Source of the DNA: a virus
Reading direction: 5' to 3' (one strand)
Virus record (IMG/VR): IMGVR_UViG_3300013100_000194
Coordinates: 1 to 24,361 of that record
Length of the DNA: 24,361 nt
This document shows, piece by piece, positions 18,546 through 24,361 of this stretch. Each line of letters starts with the position of its first letter. Position 1 is the stretch's first letter. The translations under genes and the position numbers were made by a program. The notes beneath the pieces were generated by a model that saw nothing but the letters and a program-made list of their open reading frames with translations, ran no database searches and was not told where the DNA came from.

Positions 18546-20429
18546 ATGGCTATTTTTGTTGATCCGATTGACGATGGTGGTGGTGCTGGCTCAGGTGGCA
18601 TATCTGGTAGTGGAACTGAATCTCCTAGTATTGCTGGAAAGAACCTTAGAGAAGGTGGTAATGTATCTTTAAGACCTAGAGTTCTTACATCACGACACTT
18701 GTATAATTTAAGAAATCAAACTTGGGCTATTCCTAGAGCTTCTTTTGATGGTGGTGATAGTTCATCAGATACTATTGCCCAGTTTTTAACCAAGTCATCA
18801 GCATTTCCATCTAATTCTGATGAAACCACGCCTTTTATCTATCCAAATACTGCAAGTAATAATAGTAAGTTTATTGATAGGTTTAATGCTTCAGATGCAG
18901 TTGCTAATGCTGATGGTAATGGATTAGCTGCAATGGGCTATTTTATTATTGATGCCCTTGATAGGGGTACATCAAGAATAGAAGCAGTACAACAGCTAGA
19001 TTCACAATACTCCTTATCATATCATGTATCAGAACTTCCCTCTGATGTAACTCCAAATGGTCCAACAGTTATTGCTCAATATTCTGGTCGAATCTTTTAC
19101 TCTGGATTTCCGGGAGAAATAATTGATGGTGATACCAGCTCTCCACGAATGTCATCATATGTTTTATTTAGTCAATTAGTAACAGATTCATCTTCCATAG
19201 TTGCTTGTTATCAAGCTAATGATCCAACATCTAAGGATCAATCTGATCTATTAGATACTGATGGTGGATTCATTCGTATTGAAGGTGCATTTAATATTGT
19301 TGGCTTAGTTAACATTGGGTCAGCCTTGGTTGTATTAGCAGAGAATGGTGTTTGGACAATTTCTGGTGGTAATAACTATGGATTTACTGCAACCAATTAT
19401 AAAGTAACTAAGGTTACAAGTTCTGGGTGTATCAGTGCTGGATCTGTGGTTGTTGTAGAAAACGCTGTTATGTATTGGAGTAGAGATGGTATTTATAATT
19501 TAAGTACTAATCAATTAGGGGATTTCGTAGCAGAAAGTGTTACAAAGAAAACTATACAAACTCTCTACAATAATATTGGTGAAAATGAAGCTAAATCATC
19601 CGAAGGTGTTTATGATTCTTATGAACAAAAAGTAAAATGGATTTATAATAATACCTTAAATAGTGATGGTAAAGTAATAGAACTTGTTTTAGATATTACT
19701 CTTGGTGCTTTTTATAAAAATACTATATCAGTATTAAACCCATTAAGTAAATATCCATTATTGATTAAAGGTATATTGACAGATCCTTTTAGCTTTAATA
19801 CTGGATTTGATGAAGTTGTTATTGGAGTTAATAGTGTTGTTGCTTCTGGAGTTGATGTTATAATTAAAACCGGAACAATACAAAACAGCACTAAAGAGGT
19901 TAAGTATTTAGTACTAATTAATGAAACTCCTACGGTTCAGTTCAGTTTTGGTACTTATAAAGAATTGAATCATTATGACTACAAGCTAGTTAATGGTGTT
20001 GGTGTTGATGCTAAGTCTTTCCTACTAACTGGTGTAACCTCTGGTGGTGACTACCAACGTGGCAAGCAATTAATCTCTATCACTACACACTTTACAAAAA
20101 CGGAAGATGGATTTGTTGATGATGGTACTGGATCAGGAGATTGGACTTTAAGAAATCAATCTTCATGTCTATTACAAACACAATTTGATTGGACTAATAG
20201 TGCCAACTCAAATAGGTGGAGTAGAAAGACTCAAGCTTACAGAATTAGAAAACCATATTTCCCTGCCTCTATTTCTGATCCTTTTGATAATGGTTATTAT
20301 GTTGTTGAAACTAAGAATAGAATAAGAGGAAACGGTAAGGTAATGTCAATTCTGTTAGAAAGTGAAGCTGGTAAACATTTAGAAGTATTAGGTTGGTCAA
20401 TGACTATAGCGGTGAATGGTAATGTATAA
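18546..20429 (+). CDS. Tail tubular protein B, C-terminal ORF (627 aa)
   Basis: It starts MAIFVDPIDDGGGAGSGGIS, a flexible Gly-rich linker, followed by SLRPRVLTSRHLYNLRNQTW, the motif that in related nozzle proteins follows the RDFFG segment of the preceding ORF. It is then a beta-propeller-like protein with many Gly and aromatic residues (IAQYSGRIFYSGFPGE, ENGVWTISGGNNYG, MYWSRDGIYNL). AGGA lies eight bases before the ATG, so independent translation is plausible. The product would form the hexameric tail nozzle. Confidence 0.88.
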   Translation: MAIFVDPIDDGGGAGSGGISGSGTESPSIAGKNLREGGNVSLRPRVLTSRHLYNLRNQTWAIPRASFDGGDSSSDTIAQFLTKSSAFPSNSDETTPFIYPNTASNNSKFIDRFNASDAVANADGNGLAAMGYFIIDALDRGTSRIEAVQQLDSQYSLSYHVSELPSDVTPNGPTVIAQYSGRIFYSGFPGEIIDGDTSSPRMSSYVLFSQLVTDSSSIVACYQANDPTSKDQSDLLDTDGGFIRIEGAFNIVGLVNIGSALVVLAENGVWTISGGNNYGFTATNYKVTKVTSSGCISAGSVVVVENAVMYWSRDGIYNLSTNQLGDFVAESVTKKTIQTLYNNIGENEAKSSEGVYDSYEQKVKWIYNNTLNSDGKVIELVLDITLGAFYKNTISVLNPLSKYPLLIKGILTDPFSFNTGFDEVVIGVNSVVASGVDVIIKTGTIQNSTKEVKYLVLINETPTVQFSFGTYKELNHYDYKLVNGVGVDAKSFLLTGVTSGGDYQRGKQLISITTHFTKTEDGFVDDGTGSGDWTLRNQSSCLLQTQFDWTNSANSNRWSRKTQAYRIRKPYFPASISDPFDNGYYVVETKNRIRGNGKVMSILLESEAGKHLEVLGWSMTIAVNGNV

Positions 20430-20871
20430 AATTCAGGAAGAAGAAGGTTTTGATACTCTCAAAGAATGTATAGAACTTGGTCATCAACAATTTGATGAAG
20501 TTGTTGGGGATAAAGGAGATATTATTTGGAATCTAGATTTAGATATGCTTAAACTTATGTCTGATGCTGGACTTATACATTTGGTAGTTGCTAGAGAAAA
20601 TGATAATATCATTGGTTATTTCTGCAATTTAGTTAATTTAGATTTATTTACTAAAGTTTACCAAGCTAAGGAATTAGCTATCTTTGTCCATCCAGATCAT
20701 CGTAAATCTGGTATATTTAAACAGATGTTAGATAAGATGGAAGAACTTCTTATTTATAATGGTGTTAGAATGCAATTTTTATCTTTTCAAAAAAGGCATA
20801 ATGAGGGACTTCCACTTAAATTTGGTTATAGAGAAGTAGAAATTGTTTATGAGAAAATTTTAGGAGAATAA
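20422..20871 (+). CDS. GNAT-family acetyltransferase
   Basis: A protein of about 149 aa; the start at 20422 is favoured by GGTGA six bases upstream, and the ATG at 20416 is an alternative. The central strand HLVVARENDNIIGYFCNLVN is followed by AKELAIFVHPDHRKSGIFKQ, the GNAT acetyl-CoA loop (V.P..R..G), then an amphipathic helix and LPLKFGYREVEIVYEKIL, the final GNAT strand pair. It would transfer an acetyl group to an amine, with unknown substrate. GNATs in the tail module of podoviruses may modify virion or host proteins. The first codons overlap the tail gene end. Confidence 0.88.
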   Translation: MYKIQEEEGFDTLKECIELGHQQFDEVVGDKGDIIWNLDLDMLKLMSDAGLIHLVVARENDNIIGYFCNLVNLDLFTKVYQAKELAIFVHPDHRKSGIFKQMLDKMEELLIYNGVRMQFLSFQKRHNEGLPLKFGYREVEIVYEKILGE

Positions 20872-20872
20872 T

Positions 20873-21379
20873 ATGGCATTAGCTACTACCACAATTTTAG
20901 CAATTGCTTCTCTTGTTATTGCTGCTGGTTCAGCTTATGTTTCTTATAAACAGAATCAACAAGCAGCTAGAGAACAGAGAAAAGCAAGAGCTGTTTCAAC
21001 AGCAGAATCTGCTGCTAAAAAGCAACAAGATATAAGAATGCAAGTAAGACAAGAAAGAATTAAAAGAGCACAAATTATACAAGCCTCACAAAACACTGGT
21101 GTAAGTTTAAGTTCTGGTTCTCTTGGTGGACAAAGTGTTTTAAGTACTCAAGTTGGTGGTAATATTGGTCAAGTTTCAAGAGAGTCAAATAGTAATCAAG
21201 CTATAAGCCAATTTGGACAAGCTGCTGCTGATGCTTCCGGAAGAGCCGCCACCTTTGCTCAAGTATCTGGTTTAGCTTCTAGTAGTTTTCAATTTTTTGC
21301 TAGTACTCCTAGTGCTCAAGCTGATTTTAATAATATGTTTGGTGGTAAAATTGGTTCAACACCAGCTCCAAAGGGATAA
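20873..21379 (+). CDS. Internal virion protein (T7 gp14-like in position)
   Basis: A 168-aa protein with an N-terminal membrane segment (TTTILAIASLVIAAGSAYVS, about 5-24), then a long basic, Gln/Arg-rich helix with AAREQRKARAVSTAESAAKK and QVRQERIKRAQIIQASQNTG, and a Gly/Ser-rich, low-complexity second half. This architecture matches small internal core proteins that are ejected and form part of the trans-envelope channel. AGGAG at seven bases precedes the ATG. It is followed two bases later by the giant internal protein. Confidence 0.85.
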   Translation: MALATTTILAIASLVIAAGSAYVSYKQNQQAAREQRKARAVSTAESAAKKQQDIRMQVRQERIKRAQIIQASQNTGVSLSSGSLGGQSVLSTQVGGNIGQVSRESNSNQAISQFGQAAADASGRAATFAQVSGLASSSFQFFASTPSAQADFNNMFGGKIGSTPAPKG

Positions 21380-21381
21380 TA

Positions 21382-24361
21382 ATGGCTGTTAATGATAATA
21401 CACTAAAAGCTTTCCAATCAGACCAAGAGAATGGTCCAAGTCTAAATGACTTTATCCCAAACAAGGATGAGGTTGCACCAGTATCTAATCAAGCTTCTAA
21501 CATTAATTTAGCAGCTCATGCAGCCATGTTTTCTCCAAATCCAGAAGATGTAGTTGATAATTACCAAGCCATTGTTGGTCAGATGGGAGAAGATGGTAAA
21601 TCTTCTGTGGCTAATAATCTAATTTCTTCAGCTCAAGTTGCTGAACAGGAGAAGGTTAAGACTGTTCTTCCTACACTACTAGCAGATAATACTATTAGTG
21701 ATAATGAGAAATTGAATGCTCTTAGTAATGCTTTTGATCAAGATAGTCCTATCTATCATCCAGCCAATATTCTAGCTAGTGAATCTCTCATTGCAGAAGT
21801 TCCTCATGAATCCAAAGAAGGAGAGGATGCTAGATTTAGTTCTGCTGAAATGATTAATGAAACCAATCAAACTAAGAGAGCACAGCAAAGTCTTCTAAAT
21901 GAAGAGATGGCTAAAAATAATCCTAGTATTGTTAATAAGGTATTAGACATTGCTCAACTAATGGTTCCTTTTGCTAATCAGTATATGACAGCTAAGGCTA
22001 GATCAGAAGCTACTGGTGATACTCTTTGGTCATATGCTAAATCTTTCATAGCTCCGGGAAGTGCTAGAGAAGATGTTAGAGAACTACTCATGCATACTGA
22101 TCCAAGAAATCGTGTGGAGATGACACAGAAGCTATTGGATGTTATTAATGATACCCAAGGTATTGTTATGTCACATCCAAATGATTTTGCTCGTGTTCAA
22201 ATGATGCAGGATGTTGTTGGACAGGACGGTGTTAATGATGTAAGCAAGTGGGTGGATAATTTCTCAGCCCTTGCTGATTTAGCCTTTGGTGCTGGTGTTG
22301 CTGTAAAAGGAGCTAAAGCAATTAAGGCAGCTAAATTCACTGCTGCTGATGAAGCTGCTGGTGAAGCCTTTGTTAAAGGCTTTAAGCCTAATAAACCATT
22401 TACTGGTGGTCCGGGAAATACTGCAACTGGAGCTGATGCAGCTCAATTCACAGGAAGGGAATTAACTGTTCCCAATATTGTTGTCTCTAAAGTGCAACCA
22501 ACCTCAGTATCCCAAGTATTAAAAGATACTAATATTGATAAATTTCGTGGATTACATGCAGCAATGGCTGGGGATGAATCTGGAACAGTGGCTCAGGCTG
22601 CATATGGGACCACTAGAGAGGATGCGATAGTATCTGATATAGCACCACAGGTAGGCACCTCCACGGGCGCTGTAGGGGCCAAGGTGGCTGTTCCAGACGC
22701 TAATATCCTCAAGACTCTCACTCCTGATCAAGATCTAGCCAATTTTATTAAACAAGACGGTGCAATCTATTATACTGATGCCCAGAAAGTTGCTAACTAT
22801 TCAAGAATTGTTAATGACTTCCAACAAGCATTTGGTGTTACTTCTAGAAAGGAAATGTTCCAAACTCTTTCTACAGCACAATCTAAGTTAAGTGGTAACA
22901 CCGTGAAGGTTAAAGCTGTGTATGGCCCACAGGAATCTGGATTTAAAGACCCATTAAGTGCTATTGAAGCAGTTAAGTTTGCTCTCAGAGATTATGGTGT
23001 TGGTGATGAAAGCATCCAACTTCTTAAGAGAGTTGGTGGTGAATATGTTCCTGTAGATATTAATACTGTTAGAGCTGGTAAAGATCCCGGCTTCTTTGAA
23101 GCTGCCTCTGATGCAGATGTTAAGAAAGCTTATGATTCTGGACATTTTGCTGAAACAGTAGTTGGTGGTAATAAAATTAGACTAGTTGGAGCAATTCATG
23201 GTGGTGATGTTAGAGAAGTAATTGCTTTTGATAAAGATGGTAATCAAATTGGTAATGTCCTATATGGACAAGGTGGAGAAAGGATTGATAATCCTAATGT
23301 AAGAGTTAATCCAGATTGGCAGAAAAAGGGTGTTGCCAATGCAATGTATGATTATGCTGAAGCTCATGGAGCTAGGTTTCCAACACCTGATACCCAGAAG
23401 TTTTCTAGATCTGCTGCTGGTCAAGCTTTTAGAGAAGCTAGAGATTCTAGTAAAAAACCAAGACTTGAATTCAGTGGTAATGGTAATGGAGATTATTTAG
23501 TTCAGGTTGACCATGATTATAAATTTAATCCCTTCAACATGACTAATTATCCAGCTAACATTGTTAAGAACAACTGGTTCATGAGAACTGGTGTTCTACA
23601 AGGATCATCTGGTGCAGGCTCTTTACAAAGACATTTAGTTAATATTACGTCAATGCTTGAACCTCATATTACTCTTAGCATGTCTAAGGCTGTTACTAAG
23701 ACAGCAGGTGTAATGAGGGAATTTCTTAAACTTGCTAATACCACAGCAAAAGACTTTTCTATGCTTAAGGCACAAGAAAAGACAATTGTTATGGATATGA
23801 TTAAGGAAGGTAACTTGAAGGGTAAGTGGTGGTCAGATACAGAAATGACTGCTGCTGGACTTAGTGATAGAGCTAAAAGTGCCATGAATAATTGGAAGAA
23901 ATATTGGGATAACCATTTCTTCTTTGAAAACATGGATCATACTAAGAGCTTAACTAATGCTGGTTATAAGAAGTTTGAGAGTGGTCAATATGATACAAAT
24001 CTATGGGCAAGACCAATAAGTGTTGGGAACGTTCCTAGAAATGTTCATGTTTATGATCCAATGATTAATGATGTTAAATCATTAAGAGATGATGAGATTG
24101 TTGACCTTTACAATAAAGGGGGAACTATTGCTGAGCTTGAGAATGTAGAGCTTCATGGTGGTAGAGAATTTCAACATATACTTTCTCATGAGAATAGTTC
24201 TGATGGTTATCTAAGAGCTTTTAATGATTTTGATCAAACTCTTAATTATCGTCCGGGTTATTACCATGTTGCTTATAAAGATCCCCACTTTATTGAGAAG
24301 AAGATTGTTAATAGTAATGGTAGAGAAGTTGGTGTTAGAGCTGTAGCTACAGCAGCTAATC
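21382..24361 (+). CDS. Giant internal virion protein, N-terminal 993 residues (runs off right edge)
   Basis: A frame open from the ATG at 21382 to the window end with no stop. Residues 1-300 are helical and acidic (MAVNDNTLKAFQSDQENGPS), with a hydrophobic stretch ALADLAFGAGVAVKGAKAIK (about 302-321). Residues about 406-452 use unusual GC-rich codons. Around 610-666, EVIAFDKDGNQIGNVLYG and NPDWQKKGVANAMYDYAEAH resemble a GNAT acetyl-CoA site. After about 700 it is helical again (MTNYPANIVKNNWFMRTGVL, and FSMLKAQEKTIVMDMIKEG). Very large ejected core proteins (T7 gp15/gp16 slot) occupy this position in podoviruses. Its role would be DNA ejection. Confidence 0.88.
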   Translation, partial: MAVNDNTLKAFQSDQENGPSLNDFIPNKDEVAPVSNQASNINLAAHAAMFSPNPEDVVDNYQAIVGQMGEDGKSSVANNLISSAQVAEQEKVKTVLPTLLADNTISDNEKLNALSNAFDQDSPIYHPANILASESLIAEVPHESKEGEDARFSSAEMINETNQTKRAQQSLLNEEMAKNNPSIVNKVLDIAQLMVPFANQYMTAKARSEATGDTLWSYAKSFIAPGSAREDVRELLMHTDPRNRVEMTQKLLDVINDTQGIVMSHPNDFARVQMMQDVVGQDGVNDVSKWVDNFSALADLAFGAGVAVKGAKAIKAAKFTAADEAAGEAFVKGFKPNKPFTGGPGNTATGADAAQFTGRELTVPNIVVSKVQPTSVSQVLKDTNIDKFRGLHAAMAGDESGTVAQAAYGTTREDAIVSDIAPQVGTSTGAVGAKVAVPDANILKTLTPDQDLANFIKQDGAIYYTDAQKVANYSRIVNDFQQAFGVTSRKEMFQTLSTAQSKLSGNTVKVKAVYGPQESGFKDPLSAIEAVKFALRDYGVGDESIQLLKRVGGEYVPVDINTVRAGKDPGFFEAASDADVKKAYDSGHFAETVVGGNKIRLVGAIHGGDVREVIAFDKDGNQIGNVLYGQGGERIDNPNVRVNPDWQKKGVANAMYDYAEAHGARFPTPDTQKFSRSAAGQAFREARDSSKKPRLEFSGNGNGDYLVQVDHDYKFNPFNMTNYPANIVKNNWFMRTGVLQGSSGAGSLQRHLVNITSMLEPHITLSMSKAVTKTAGVMREFLKLANTTAKDFSMLKAQEKTIVMDMIKEGNLKGKWWSDTEMTAAGLSDRAKSAMNNWKKYWDNHFFFENMDHTKSLTNAGYKKFESGQYDTNLWARPISVGNVPRNVHVYDPMINDVKSLRDDEIVDLYNKGGTIAELENVELHGGREFQHILSHENSSDGYLRAFNDFDQTLNYRPGYYHVAYKDPHFIEKKIVNSNGREVGVRAVATAAN

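Noticed and set aside
23664-23933. Minus-strand 89-codon frame at the right side
   Set aside because: It lies wholly inside the open frame of the giant virion protein and has no ribosome site.
1-24361. Temperate-phage features (integrase, attachment site, repressor)
   Set aside because: No integrase, excisionase, transposase or repressor-like gene, and no tRNA-fragment attachment duplication, is visible in this window.

Overview
The window is a piece of a lytic-type tailed-phage genome with podovirus (short-tailed) architecture. It is AT-rich and densely packed, and uses clear Shine-Dalgarno sites (AGGAG, GGAG) with many ATGA, GTGA and TAATG overlaps between genes. The host cannot be read from the sequence. 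The gene order, the tRNA-Arg and the amidotransferase-type genes recall the phiEco32/Kuravirus-like podoviruses of enterobacteria. That placement is inference from memory and was not tested by search.

Region 1 (1-3657, minus strand) is an operon of metabolic and very small genes. Read in transcription order, it encodes a 54-aa protein, a zinc cytidine/dCMP-deaminase-family protein, a 29-aa membrane peptide, a 71-aa membrane protein, 56-aa and 43-aa proteins, a gamma-glutamylcyclotransferase-like (GGCT/AIG2) protein, an unrecognised 297-aa protein, a class I glutamine amidotransferase (peptidase C26/PuuD-like), an unrecognised 139-aa protein, and the start of a class II (Ntn) glutamine amidotransferase that runs off the left edge. 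The GGCT, class I and class II enzymes together suggest a gamma-glutamyl amide or amidoligase-type pathway. This is the best candidate in the window for an undescribed biochemical system.

Region 2 (3658-4480) has no convincing protein gene. It is an RNA island holding a good tRNA-Arg(UCU), an odd tRNA with anticodon UAU and a long variable arm, a tRNA-like RNA whose 5' and 3' halves are separated by a large insert, and several compact modules each closed by a perfect or near-perfect stem. A strong hairpin ends it. The phage's ordinary genes use AGA for arginine heavily, which fits tRNA-Arg(UCU).

Region 3 (4480-6321, minus strand) has small phage genes of unknown function: 103, 85, 69 (membrane), 194, 15, 24 and 69 aa. 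They are interrupted by a 13-bp inverted repeat and a terminator hairpin.

Region 4 (6322-7964) is a long, nearly gene-free divide between the leftward and rightward genes. It has one likely 48-aa gene (7128-7274) and many dyads and hairpins, including a dense palindrome cluster at 7441-7483, and promoter-like sites. It is the natural place for divergent promoters and perhaps a replication origin.

Region 5 (7965-24361, plus strand) is the virion morphogenesis operon: tailspike, small and large terminase, portal, an 80-aa protein, scaffold, major capsid, an Ig-like (BIG2) decoration protein, a terminator, a head-fibre-like protein, tail tubular protein A, a 57-aa protein, tail tubular protein B encoded as two ORFs, a GNAT acetyltransferase, an internal virion protein, and a giant internal virion protein that runs off the right edge.
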